DNA from: Salegentibacter sp.
GTDB lineage: Bacteria > Bacteroidota > Bacteroidia > Flavobacteriales > Flavobacteriaceae
Reading direction: 5' to 3'
NCBI GenBank assembly: GCA_017795085.1
Contig: CP051246.1
Coordinates: 2,048,514-2,112,513 of the forward strand
DNA: 64,000 bases
Made by a program: the position numbers and the translations under genes. Each line of letters opens with the position of its first letter. Within the stretch, counting starts at the first letter, position 1. The notes under the pieces are model-generated. The model was not told the origin of the DNA, made no database searches, and saw only the letters and a list, made by a program, of their open reading frames with translations. Shown in pieces: positions 20,447 to 29,479 of the stretch.

Positions 20447-20908
20447 ATGATAACAAAAGAAAAAGTTGAGAAAGCTCAGGAAAAATGGGCTAACGGAGTG
20501 ATAAAAATTGGTACTCTTAAAGATAATCGCTCTAAATGTGAAAAATTTACCAGTGATTTTTTAGATGAATTATACGCTTTTCAACTTGCTGTAGTCTTAT
20601 TTAAACCAACTAAATGCGAAATCGAACAATTTAGACCTACAAAAAATAAGGCTCTCTCCTATTTTATTGCCGGTGAAAATTGTGAATGTCCCGAAGACGG
20701 TGGTTTTGCTATTAATCCCTGGGTGAGTGTACGCTTTGATAATCATAATATTATTTTAGAAGAAGATAGAGCAATTGCCATGGGCAACTATTATTTCACC
20801 AATTTGAGTGAAGAAGAAGTGAAAGTAGAATATACTTTTGGGTATAAAATATTTGGAGATAATCTAAGAATAGATTTACATCATTCCTCTATTCCTTTTA
20901 AACATTAA
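20447..20908 (+). CDS. NTF2/SnoaL-like protein often mislabelled phosphoribosyl-AMP cyclohydrolase
   Basis: A 153-residue cytoplasmic protein. Family segments are VEKAQEKWANGVIKIGTL, VLFKPTKCEIEQFRPTKNKA, LSYFIAG, GFAINPWVSVRF, AIAMGNYYF, and VEYTFGYKI to LHHSS at the end. This pattern belongs to a family that databases often call phosphoribosyl-AMP cyclohydrolase, but it lacks the HisI zinc-site motifs and looks like an NTF2-fold protein. Start at ATG 20447; an upstream TTG at 20405 is less likely. The double Zur-like box upstream makes it a likely zinc-starvation gene. Confidence 0.75.
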   Translation: MITKEKVEKAQEKWANGVIKIGTLKDNRSKCEKFTSDFLDELYAFQLAVVLFKPTKCEIEQFRPTKNKALSYFIAGENCECPEDGGFAINPWVSVRFDNHNIILEEDRAIAMGNYYFTNLSEEEVKVEYTFGYKIFGDNLRIDLHHSSIPFKH

Positions 20909-20990
20909 AAATTTATTATAAAAACCCATAATCAACAAAGCAAGTTGGGCATCCCAAAGCATCAACGGTTTACAGAATTAATTTATAGAG

Positions 20991-21482
20991 ATGAAAAGAC
21001 TTTTTTTGATTTGTCCTACTGATTATCTCGAAACCCAATTAAATGCTATTTACGGGAAGGATAATTATTATTACACTTCCCTTGGAAATTCTATTGAACT
21101 AAATAAGATGCATCTAGGGCAAATCAAAAAGCTGATTCACAAAAAGCAAATTCTCGAAATTATCTTTATTTTAAAAGAAAATAACAATATCATATCTCAT
21201 AGTATAAAAGGAAATAACTTGAATGATATTAAAGGGATGGCCAAATTATCTAAAGAAATAAAACAGTATAAGCCTTTTGTATCCCATTTTACCCAAGAAT
21301 TTATAGAACAAAAACTTTATATTTCATATTTACTTAATAAGAAAACGCTTTTTTTGACAGAATATTTAAGACCAGACTTTCCTGAGGTGGAAATTAAAGC
21401 AATGATTTATGAAAATACTAATAACCGGCTAATCAATGTTATTCATCCCCTTTTGAGTAATGAAAAAATGTGTCCTAACTAA
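20991..21482 (+). CDS. Hypothetical protein downstream of zinc-type promoter
   Basis: A 163-residue cytoplasmic protein that I do not recognise. It opens MKRLFLICPTDYLETQLNAI, has TSLGNSIELN, and an alternating helix/strand core (ILEIIFILKENNNIISHSIK). The strand followed by ENNNIISHS is faintly like a beta-carbonic-anhydrase or Rossmann core, but no metal ligands are evident. It follows the NTF2-like gene by 82 bp on the same strand and may share its Zur-like promoter. Confidence 0.55.
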   Translation: MKRLFLICPTDYLETQLNAIYGKDNYYYTSLGNSIELNKMHLGQIKKLIHKKQILEIIFILKENNNIISHSIKGNNLNDIKGMAKLSKEIKQYKPFVSHFTQEFIEQKLYISYLLNKKTLFLTEYLRPDFPEVEIKAMIYENTNNRLINVIHPLLSNEKMCPN

Positions 21483-21586
21483 CTAATCTTTATTATATGC
21501 TCTAGGCCATTTTCACTAAATAATATTGAAAAGAATATATTTCCTGATAACCAGTAAAAATAAATAGTTGCCTCTTGTTTTTATAA

Positions 21587-21670
21587 ATAATATCCCATTT
21601 TCAGACAGAAGGTTCTTCTATGAAATATTTAGTAAAAGCCCCCTACCCCCAAAGTGGGACTCATCTGTGA
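21587..21670 (+). pseudogene. Remnant of a T9SS sorting-domain gene tail
   Basis: The frame reads IISHFQTEGSSMKYLVKAP, which lines up with YIARMLSETGSLSKVFIVKAP at the end of the sorting domain at 11550 (first residues offset). A one-base loss in the TAA region lets it run on to TGA at 21668. Nothing else of the gene is left. The rest of 21483-21826 shows no gene. Confidence 0.6.
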
Positions 21671-21718
21671 AAACATTGCAGGGCATTTACCCTACGAGTT
21701 TTCGGATTTTTTCTCCCT
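21629..21718 (+). repeat. Direct repeat, copy 2
   Basis: Same block as 11534-11614: GTAAAAGCCCCCTACCCCC, AAAGTGGGACTCATCTGTG, AAAACATTGCAGGGCATTTA. A 12-base insertion follows before GATTTTTTCTCC. Same orientation as copy 1. Confidence 0.7.
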
Positions 21719-21826
21719 ACGACAAGACCACAGGACGTGATATTTAGTCAATTTCCCCCGATACAAGCCACAAGTTATGTTCTAAATAACTTTCTCAGGG
21801 TAAAGACTCATACCAATCAAAGAAAA

Positions 21827-24003
21827 CTAATAACAATCTAAACGTAATTGATTGTTTAATTCCAGGTCTGCCAGTGTACCTGCTTTGCCTTGTTTAAGTA
21901 TATTTTCTATAACCTCCAGAACTCCATTTTGCATAGTTATAGAACCACAAATCATAATCACCATGCCTTTATTGATATTCTCCTGTAAAAATTCTTTTTC
22001 TGTCCACAAAATATCCTGAACATATTGCTGCTGCTCACGAGAGAAGGCTGATTCAAAGCAGAGCAACTTATTTTTTTGCAATGATTCTTCAATAAAAGGC
22101 TTGTAGAGTTCCAAAGAAGTTTTGGTACGTCCGCCCCAAAAAAGTTGAATTGGCACCTTGCTATTTTTTCTAATCATTCCAAGAAATGGAGCTATACCGG
22201 TCCCGTTCCCTATTAAAAGCAAAGAACTTGCCTCTTTAGGAAGATGAAAATTTTTATTAACCTCAACACTTCCTGTTATCTTATCTCCTTTTTTAAGTCC
22301 TCTAAGATAAGTGGAACACTTGCCCAATTCATGTTTCTTAATACTAAGTAAAACATCTTTACCTATTTTTGCAATGGAATATAACCTTTCCCTATTTGCC
22401 CCCGGCGGAACAATACCAAAAAGATCCCCCGAATTAAACTTTACTCTGTTTCTTGGCTTTAACCATAACAGAAAAGTTTCGTCAACATTGAGTTTCGAAA
22501 TATAAACTACCTCAAAGTTAATAAGCTTTTTAGCCTTTTCATTCTTATTTGAAGCCTCCAGGTGAACGGGAATACCCTCTTTTTCTCCCCATTTATTGGC
22601 CCATCCCCTAAACTCTTCAAAGGATTGTTCAAATTTTAGTTAGCCCCATTCCTTCTGTAAAAAAAGGATGATTATTTAATCTTTCAGCAGCTTTAGTGGC
22701 AAAAGTACCATAGAACCAAAACCACCACAGAAAATTCTATTTTTTGAATAGGGTCTATGCTTTTTAACCTATCAATAAAATTTTTAGCGGAAGATGGAGC
22801 ATCACCATCACCATAAGTAGCGGTAATCAGAACCATCTTTTTAGCCCTTTTATACGTTGAATAATTATTCATTGTAGAAAGGTGAACCAACTTATGCTGC
22901 TTTTCTAAAGCTTTACCAAAAAGTTCTGCAAACCTAAAAGTAGTTCCGGTTTCAGAACCTACCAAAACAACAGCTTCAGCTTGATCTTTATCTGTTGTTC
23001 CAACGCTAGTTTTTTTATTTTTCCGACGGGATTTAAGCCAGATTGCCATACCGGAATAGATAAAAAATAAAATACTTGCACTTGAAGCCAATAATATCAA
23101 AGACCAAAACACACTGCCTTGGCCGGTATGCAATTGTAAACTTAAATTGGAAACCAGATCTACGAACGGATATTTTTGCTCGCTAAGTACGGTACCGGTA
23201 TATTGGTTCACCAGTATTTCACGATTATCCAATTCAACTTGATAATAATCTTCAGGTGCCTCAGAAAATGGAAAGTAAACCTTCCTTACCTCATCCAAAA
23301 AAACATTCTCAAAAGCAGGAAAATTATTAGCAGATAATTTTTCCACATTCTCAGTTTCAACCTCATTTTGGCTATGGTTTATTGTTTTTTCCGGAAGTAA
23401 TTCAAATCTGTCCGCAGAAAGGTATACCCCGGTAAGCGCAATAATACTAATTGGAATAAGGAACCAACGGCCTAACAACACGTGATAGCGCTGCATGAAA
23501 TCCTTTTCTAATACTTTAGCGTACAACTTAACAATGCCACCTTGCCTCCGTATGAGCAAAAGCAATCCTGTAACAGCAATTAAAAAGAGTAGAAAAGAAA
23601 CCAGTCCTACAAAAAAGCGACCTATACTTTTGAGGAATAATGATCTGTGAAGATTAGTTACCGTGGTAAAAAACTCAGAACGCTTTTCTACCTCTCCAAG
23701 TTCCTTAAATTCCGAAGGATTTATATAAACTGTTTTACTTTCACCATCCCGGGTAAAGACCGAGGCAATTACGAAATTGGAAGGCCTAATCTCAAGTTCC
23801 AAGATTTCATCATAATTTTCTTGGAGACCTACAATAGTTTCCCCCAGCCCAATTCTATCGAGATTACCAATACTATGGGTTTTCGCTACATTTGAAATGG
23901 GTTCAACCGCAAGGATAATTCCGGTTACCGAAGCTAAAAGTAAAAAAACAGAAGAAGATACAGCCAGAAGAAAGTGACTGTATCTCCATAAAGGCTTGAT
24001 CAT
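21827..24003 (-). pseudogene. Frameshifted PepSY-flavodoxin-FAD/NAD(P) reductase
   Basis: One gene of ~720 codons is split by two frameshifts. The first part (24003 to ~22700) has a PepSY-type membrane domain (four helices), then the flavodoxin start (VLVGSETGTTFRFAELF, ITATYGDGDAPSSAKNFIDR). The frame breaks near 22715, and YGTFATKAAERL continues in another frame. It breaks again near 22640 (EGMGLTK, then FEQSFEEFRGWANKWGE). The rest to 21827 is in one frame: LYSIAKIG, then the CSTYLRGLKKGD lid and IGNGTGIAPFLGMIRK of the FAD/NADPH module. This family reduces ferric siderophores or haem-linked iron at the inner membrane and fits the haem locus. Confidence 0.85.
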
Positions 24004-24011
24004 AAAACTAA

Positions 24012-24497
24012 TTATTGCGGCATCATTCGCACATAGCGTATAAAACCGTTTCCTTCAACTTTACTTTTTATATTTTGGGAAGTAAGCTCAAATTGCACAT
24101 CTTTTATATGGTATGCCTGATCTTCTACTGAAGTTTCAAAACGAATACTATACCCCTGGTCTATTTTTTCAGTAGGTATTTGAAGTACGATAATGCTGCG
24201 TTCCCCTCCGGCTATGGTTTCCCCGGAAATAGCATCTATATCAGGCCGGTGTTTTCCATAAAATTGCCACCATTCTGTAATATCGCTATACCATTCTGTA
24301 TCTTTTCCCTGAACATATAAGGTTTTTTCATATTCTCCCTCAGGATTTATAAGAGAAGTAATAATATAGGCTCCTTCTCCTGTATAATTTACCAATTGTA
24401 CCATACACTTTACGCTGGTAGTTTCAGGTTTGGAGAATGCAAAGAGGGCAAAAAGTATCAACAAGCCCAGCGAACTTATTTTTAAGGTTAATTTCAC
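24012..24497 (-). CDS. DUF2271 exported protein
   Basis: A 161-residue protein with a signal peptide (MKLTLKISSLGLLILFALFA). A DUF2271-type domain follows: AYIITSLINPEGEYEKTLYV, WYSDITEWWQFYGKHRPDID, AISGETIAGG. The family sits next to PepSY reductases in iron loci, often in the order seen here; this one is 8 bp upstream of the broken reductase. The start is GTG at 24497, with no ATG option, and it overlaps the TGA of the MFNLILFV micro-ORF (GTGA), which suggests translational coupling. Confidence 0.8.
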   Translation of the reverse strand: MKLTLKISSLGLLILFALFAFSKPETTSVKCMVQLVNYTGEGAYIITSLINPEGEYEKTLYVQGKDTEWYSDITEWWQFYGKHRPDIDAISGETIAGGERSIIVLQIPTEKIDQGYSIRFETSVEDQAYHIKDVQFELTSQNIKSKVEGNGFIRYVRMMPQ

Positions 24498-24520
24498 ACG
24501 AATAAAATTAGATTAAACAT
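24494..24520 (-). CDS. Micro-ORF MFNLILFV, copy A (putative leader peptide)
   Basis: ATG TTT AAT CTA ATT TTA TTC then GTG TGA encodes eight residues. The TGA overlaps the GTG start of the DUF2271 gene. It lies in a 35-bp block (24495-24529) conserved at 31226 and 36865, including the 9 bases before the ATG (GATAATTAA). Codon differences from the other copies are all silent. Confidence 0.55.
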   Translation of the reverse strand: MFNLILFV

Positions 24521-24620
24521 TTAATTATCAATTCATTAAACAACATGGTAAAAGAAGGCCAACTTTAATTTTATTAAACGATTACCATGGCTTAAAAATC
24601 CCTTTATGAGGGTCTTATCT

Positions 24621-24783
24621 ATATATTTTTATATGCTTGTCTGGTAAAGCACCTAAAAAACAAATTTGAACTAAAATTATCACATCGAGCGCAGTCGAGA
24701 CACTTTTGTTTAACCTTCCGACTGCGCTCAAGGTGACAAAAACTAAGTTTAGGTATTCAAACAGACAATCATATATTTTTATA
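24621..24783. repeat. Large nested palindromic element
   Basis: Outer arms TATATGCTTGTCTG (from 24630) and CAGACAATCATATA (to 24776) enclose second arms (GCACCTAAAAA / TTTAGGTATT) and an inner pair CATCGAGCGCAGTCGAGA / CCGACTGCGCTCAAGGTG. The whole can fold as a ~160-nt cruciform or RNA hairpin. It lies between two minus-strand genes (ankyrin and DUF2271) and is the only feature I see in 24530-24829. Confidence 0.6.
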
Positions 24784-24829
24784 AACCATTAATCCCGCAT
24801 TTATTTTGGGATTATTATGGACTTTCATA

Positions 24830-26326
24830 CTATTTTAAAAAATTTAAATTTACCTGATTTGTTTTTAAAAGTTCATTTTCACTGGCAATGTCGTAAACAG
24901 TTTCATCAAATTCGGTTTTTATTGAAGGCTTTGCACCTTGTGCAATTAAATATTTCAAGATCTCATCGTCTTTTGCTTTCATTGCAGCTATATGTAAAGG
25001 AGTATGACCTTCGCTATTTTTTGCATTTACATCCAGATTAAATGTTGATAGAATTTTTACAAGCTCCACCTCATCGCTTTGTACGGCAAGATGGTACAAA
25101 CTATTCCCGTCAGCCTGGGTTTTCGTCATTTCCACTCCATTTTTCATAAGTAGGTCGAGTTTGGTTCTAAAATCCCCCTGAAGTTTATATGAATCAAGCA
25201 GGTAATAGGCCAGATTTTTCCCCTGCTTATCTGTAGCCGCTGCATTTGCTCCGTTTTCCAATAGATATTTTGCTACCTCTATATCATTGTTTGCTATAGC
25301 AAGCATCAAGGCAGTTTGTTCTTTTTTATTTTTTTCATTAATATTATCCACCTTCTTCTCTAACAGCCTTACAATCTCCAGTGAATTTCGTGAAGCAGCA
25401 TTCATAAATGGTGTATTTCCCTCAGCATCCTTTTGATTTAGTTTAGCACCATTCTCAAGAAAGAAGTTGATAATATTTTTGTCTTTTTCAGAATAAGCTA
25501 TACTATGGAACGGTGTATAACCACTATGGGTAACTACATTAGGATCTAAACCCAAACTTTTAAGATATTGATATACCGCTATAGAGTTGCTATGCCCACG
25601 GCCGCCCCTGGCCGCAAAAAGAAATGCATTTCCTCCTTCATTATTTTTTTTCTTATAATCTACTGAGTTATCCACAAGTTGTTGTAAAAAATCAATATTA
25701 CCGTTTTTAGCGGCATAGTTAAAGATACCATTGCCATCATTATCGGTGCTATTTAAATTTAATCCTTTTGAAGTAAAATACTCTAACTCGGAGAAATCGT
25801 TTATATGCGGAGATATTAAGAGTAAGACATTGGCTCCATGCTCATTTTCTTCTTTAGAAATATCTACTCCATATTTTTCAAAGGTTTCATAAATTTCTTT
25901 ATCGGTTTTGCCTCCACCGGCTGCAAAAGTTACGGGGGTCTGCCCATGACTATCAGTAATATCCAGTCTGGCTCCTTCAGAAAGCAACTTATCCATAATC
26001 TTTATATTACCGGCATAGGCCGCCCAGAAAATATAAGTTCTACTATCGTGAGTTTTTTTCTCAATCTCATTACCTTCCTGAGAAAGCAAATAATTAATTA
26101 CTTCTGCATCGGTTCCTGCAAGTAGTGCATATACCACAGCATCAAAAGCATGACTTGTTGTTTCTGCGGGATCATTGCCTTGTTTAATTTTTTCTTTTAC
26201 CAATTGTAGATTGGTATTTTTCTCCCAAAAACCACGTTCGAGGAAAACATTTGATTCCTGACCAATTAAGCTTGATCCTGAAATAAAAAAAGTTAAAAGA
26301 ATAATCGTGTTTCTAAAAATGCTCAT
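24830..26326 (-). CDS. Secreted ankyrin-repeat protein
   Basis: A 498-residue protein with signal peptide MSIFRNTIILLTFFISGSSL. It carries about a dozen ankyrin repeats from residue ~50 to the end; well-formed examples are NTPFMNAASRNSLEIVRLLE, TALMLAIANNDIEVAKYLLE and GHTPLHIAAMKAKDDEILKY. Partner unknown. It is in tandem (6 bp) with the DUF6607 gene in the haem locus. Ankyrin proteins of this kind recur beside flavobacterial iron receptors, which suggests a role in periplasmic handling; that is inference. Confidence 0.88.
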   Translation of the reverse strand: MSIFRNTIILLTFFISGSSLIGQESNVFLERGFWEKNTNLQLVKEKIKQGNDPAETTSHAFDAVVYALLAGTDAEVINYLLSQEGNEIEKKTHDSRTYIFWAAYAGNIKIMDKLLSEGARLDITDSHGQTPVTFAAGGGKTDKEIYETFEKYGVDISKEENEHGANVLLLISPHINDFSELEYFTSKGLNLNSTDNDGNGIFNYAAKNGNIDFLQQLVDNSVDYKKKNNEGGNAFLFAARGGRGHSNSIAVYQYLKSLGLDPNVVTHSGYTPFHSIAYSEKDKNIINFFLENGAKLNQKDAEGNTPFMNAASRNSLEIVRLLEKKVDNINEKNKKEQTALMLAIANNDIEVAKYLLENGANAAATDKQGKNLAYYLLDSYKLQGDFRTKLDLLMKNGVEMTKTQADGNSLYHLAVQSDEVELVKILSTFNLDVNAKNSEGHTPLHIAAMKAKDDEILKYLIAQGAKPSIKTEFDETVYDIASENELLKTNQVNLNFLK

Positions 26327-26332
26327 ATTAAA

Positions 26333-27232
26333 TTAGTTTATAAAAGATTCAATGGTTTTATTAATTTTCCTTCGGGAATCATATTCCGGTTCAAATAAAT
26401 ATTTATAAAGTGGGGAATTATCTACCTTATCTTTAAGCTTAAGATCTTGTTCACGCTGGTATACCTCTTCCCATTTCTCACGAACCATTGCCCACTTTTC
26501 CTCGTGTTCCTCCCACCAATTGGATGCGGCCTGACAAAGACTATCGTCTACTTTTTTATAAATATTGTATCCTTTTTCTTCAGCTACTACCACGTCTTCT
26601 TCCCCTTCAGTTCGTATCACTTTTTTATTATCCTGGTCATGGACCCAGCCAAAGGGAGTAATTTCATGACGATTTCCCCTTTCTGTAATATTGTAATCAC
26701 TTCTTATTGTGTATTCACGTCTTGGAAGTGGAGCAGTTGTTCTATTTTCCCAAAAACTTTTACCGTCTACGTGTACCCAGGTAGCAGATCCCTCATAACG
26801 GGGACTATCATCTACCTGATAAACTTTTTGAGACCATTGGCCTTCAACTTCTTCTTTAGGTTTTTCTATAAAATCCCACTCATTATCGCCATTGTACACA
26901 TAAAAATCCTGGTTCTCATATATCCAGTCCTGTCGCCAGTGTTTTACAATATGAGGATTAGACGGATCTCCTACCTGCAATAAATGCTGAATAGAGATCT
27001 TATCTTCTTTATCTACCACAAGCTGTGCCCATTCCAATCCTTTATCTACTTTATTCGGAGACGGTTTGTAAAGAGAGTCTTCTGAATGTTCAAACGTTTC
27101 AGAAAAATTAAAGCTAACCTCATAACAACCACACATATTCTTTATGGCAGCAGTATCTAATTGCTTCTTTTCCTGAGCCTGACTCGTAATAGCCATAAAA
27201 ATAAAAAGCGAAAAGTAAAAGTTTCTTGACAT
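26333..27232 (-). CDS. DUF6607 exported protein
   Basis: A 299-residue protein with a signal peptide (MSRNFYFSLFIFMAITSQAQ), so I start at 27232 rather than at the upstream in-frame codon at 27259. Family features include MCGCYEVSFNFSETF, HIVKHWRQDWIYENQDFYVY, WSQKVYQVDDSPRYEGSATW and ENRTTAPLPRREYT. DUF6607 proteins cluster with haem/iron TonB receptors in Bacteroidota; biochemical role unknown. It diverges from the HmuY-linked receptor over a ~105-bp shared control region. Confidence 0.82.
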   Translation of the reverse strand: MSRNFYFSLFIFMAITSQAQEKKQLDTAAIKNMCGCYEVSFNFSETFEHSEDSLYKPSPNKVDKGLEWAQLVVDKEDKISIQHLLQVGDPSNPHIVKHWRQDWIYENQDFYVYNGDNEWDFIEKPKEEVEGQWSQKVYQVDDSPRYEGSATWVHVDGKSFWENRTTAPLPRREYTIRSDYNITERGNRHEITPFGWVHDQDNKKVIRTEGEEDVVVAEEKGYNIYKKVDDSLCQAASNWWEEHEEKWAMVREKWEEVYQREQDLKLKDKVDNSPLYKYLFEPEYDSRRKINKTIESFIN

Positions 27233-27262
27233 TGTTTTCAAATTAAAAATTCGATTCAAAAA

Positions 27263-27306
27263 TAATTATTTTTATTTATTCTAAATAATAATTATCCATA
27301 TATTTG
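27263..27306 (+). promoter_or_regulatory. Divergent control region with candidate Fur box
   Basis: An AT-rich imperfect palindrome with outer arms TAATTATT (27263-27270) and AATAATTA (27287-27294) and a core of TTTATTTATTCTAAAT. It is followed by a -7 element TATATTTG (27299-27306), 31 bp before the receptor ATG. No good -33 TTG is seen. Fur control is expected for haem uptake genes but is inference here. Confidence 0.45.
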
Positions 27307-27337
27307 AAACAAATTTTAATTGGTCTAAATAAGTTTA

Positions 27338-29473
27338 ATGAAACTACGCATTTTCACTATACTATTATTAATTATAGGGGCTTTCCCGGTATATAGTCAG
27401 AAAAAAAACATAGACAGCCTGAAAATCAATAAGCTTAAAGAGGTTGTTATTACAGGACAATATGATAAGCAAAGCCTTGATAAATCTGTATTTGAAGTAA
27501 AAGTTATTTCAAGAAAAACAATAGACCAACTGGCGGCCAATAATCTTGCAGATGTTCTTAATCAAAGCCTCAATATTAATATAATGCCAAATCCTTCTAC
27601 TGGGAAGAGTGGTGTGGAGCTCTTTGGGCTGGATTCACAATATTTCAAAATCCTTGTAGATGGTATTCCTTTAATTAATGATGAGGGCCTTGGAAATAAC
27701 ACAGATTTAACCCAAATTAATCTTGACGATATTGAACAGGTAGAGATTGTAGAAGGGGCCATGGGGGTTCAATATGGTTCAAATGCGGTCTCCGGAATTA
27801 TCAATATCATTACCAAGAAAAGTTCAGATTATAAATGGCAAATTACACCGTATCTCCAGGAAGAAACCATTGGTGATGAATACGGGTGGTTTGATAGAGG
27901 ACGACACATTCAATCCCTCAGGATTGGACATAACTTTAATGATAAATTCTATGCAAATGCCACATATACCCGTAACAATTTTGCCGGTCTCTTTGGCCAT
28001 AGAGAAGGTAGAAACCATCAGTTGAATGACGGCAGAAGAGGTCATGAATGGTCGCCAAAATTACAAAACAATGCCAAATCCCTTTTCAGGTACCACACCA
28101 ATGAATTTACAGCTTTTTACCGATTTGAATATTTTGATGAGCTCACCAAAAGGTATAACCCAGAAGTTAGAACCAATCTAAACCCCGCTACTCAAACTAC
28201 CAATCCAACATCTTCTGATGAAGAATTTTATTCAGAACGCTTCTACCATCATATTAGTCTTAACGGAAAAGTATTCGAAAAAGCCAACTATCAGGCTTCT
28301 TTCTCTTATCAGGAGCAAAACCGGAATGTAGAGAACTACACCTATCGTATAAAAACAAAAGAAGAGCTAAATAACCAACATTTTGAATATGAATCACGCC
28401 GGGGATTATACTCCAGGGGAAGTTTGAACAATATGTATAAAAATAATTGGTTTAGTTCACAACTAGGTTATGAGGTAAGTAACATCAATGGTTATTCATC
28501 TTTCCTTGCAGGAGATTATAATGCAGATAATATTGAAAGAAGGCTCGAATCTTATGATGTTTTTACTTCGGCTGAGTTTGAAATAAGCGATAAATTCTCC
28601 CTTCGCCCCGGCTTTAGGGCGATGTTTTCTTCAAAGTTTGATACCCAGGGTTCTTATACACTTAGCACTGTGTACAGGTTGGACAATGGATATTCGTTAA
28701 GGGCAAATTTGGGAAGTTCTCCAAGAAATCCAAATTACGATGAATTGTTCACCTATTTTGTAGATGTAAATCACGATGTACAGGGAAACCCTGAAATCAA
28801 TCCTGAACGAGGAAACTCGGCTTTCCTTCACCTTAAAAAAACCTTTTGGTTTGATGATTACAATTGGAAGATGAATAGTAAACTTTCAGGTTGGTTTCTT
28901 TCTGTAGAAGACCGTATCGAGCTAAGTATTGTAAACCAGAGTCCGCTTGCCTATAAATACCTGAATATAGACAGCTTCAAAAATTGGGGCTTATCCTATA
29001 CAAGTAATATTTCTATAAAGAACCTTAACCTTGGAGCAGGAATATCTTTTTCAGGAGAAAGTAAAGAACTCAATAGCCAAACAGACTACAATGATGATTA
29101 TCTATATGGTTTTCAACTTAATGGAAACCTATCTTATTCGATTCCTAAATGGAACGCTATTTTTTCTGTCTTTGTAAAACATAATGGCCCTGAATATCAA
29201 TTTTTTCAAAATCAGAACGAAGAAGGGGAAACTGTTTTCATAAGAGGAAAAAGAGATGCATACAGCTGGCTGGATGTTACGGCAAAAAGAAGATTTCTAA
29301 ACCAAAACCTGGAAGTAACGCTTGGAGCCAGGAATATTTTAGATGTCACCAATATTACTACAATTGGTGGTGGCGGTGGTGATGGAGTACATTCAGATTC
29401 CCCCGGCAATAGTGTTCTTTTGGGCTATGGCCGGTCTTATTTTTTAAAACTTTTATATAACCTTAATTTTTAA
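27338..29473 (+). CDS. TonB-dependent receptor, haem-type partner of HmuY
   Basis: A 711-residue receptor. Signal peptide to ~residue 20 (FPVYSQ), then a TonB-box region LKEVVITGQYDKQS. The plug domain (~45-160) includes LADVLNQSLNINIMPNPSTG, LFGLDSQYFKILVDGIPL and IEQVEIVEGAMGVQYGSNAV. A 22-strand-type barrel ends LYNLNF. The HmuY gene begins 6 bp after its stop, so the pair forms a haem uptake operon in the manner of hmuR-hmuY of Porphyromonas. It carries no CarboxypepD_reg domain, unlike the receptor at 7845. Confidence 0.88.
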   Translation: MKLRIFTILLLIIGAFPVYSQKKNIDSLKINKLKEVVITGQYDKQSLDKSVFEVKVISRKTIDQLAANNLADVLNQSLNINIMPNPSTGKSGVELFGLDSQYFKILVDGIPLINDEGLGNNTDLTQINLDDIEQVEIVEGAMGVQYGSNAVSGIINIITKKSSDYKWQITPYLQEETIGDEYGWFDRGRHIQSLRIGHNFNDKFYANATYTRNNFAGLFGHREGRNHQLNDGRRGHEWSPKLQNNAKSLFRYHTNEFTAFYRFEYFDELTKRYNPEVRTNLNPATQTTNPTSSDEEFYSERFYHHISLNGKVFEKANYQASFSYQEQNRNVENYTYRIKTKEELNNQHFEYESRRGLYSRGSLNNMYKNNWFSSQLGYEVSNINGYSSFLAGDYNADNIERRLESYDVFTSAEFEISDKFSLRPGFRAMFSSKFDTQGSYTLSTVYRLDNGYSLRANLGSSPRNPNYDELFTYFVDVNHDVQGNPEINPERGNSAFLHLKKTFWFDDYNWKMNSKLSGWFLSVEDRIELSIVNQSPLAYKYLNIDSFKNWGLSYTSNISIKNLNLGAGISFSGESKELNSQTDYNDDYLYGFQLNGNLSYSIPKWNAIFSVFVKHNGPEYQFFQNQNEEGETVFIRGKRDAYSWLDVTAKRRFLNQNLEVTLGARNILDVTNITTIGGGGGDGVHSDSPGNSVLLGYGRSYFLKLLYNLNF

Positions 29474-29479
29474 TTTATC

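Noticed and set aside
20447..20908. Calling this gene hisI (phosphoribosyl-AMP cyclohydrolase).
   Set aside because: The protein lacks the HisI zinc and catalytic motifs; only a common database label suggests it.
21827..22327. Treating this as a separate oxidoreductase gene.
   Set aside because: Conserved reductase sequence continues upstream in the same frame to ~22640 and then into the PepSY-flavodoxin part, so it is the tail of one broken gene.
26447..26983. 178-codon ORF opposite the DUF6607 gene.
   Set aside because: Phe/Ile-rich shadow frame, no signal of selection and fully within the conserved gene.
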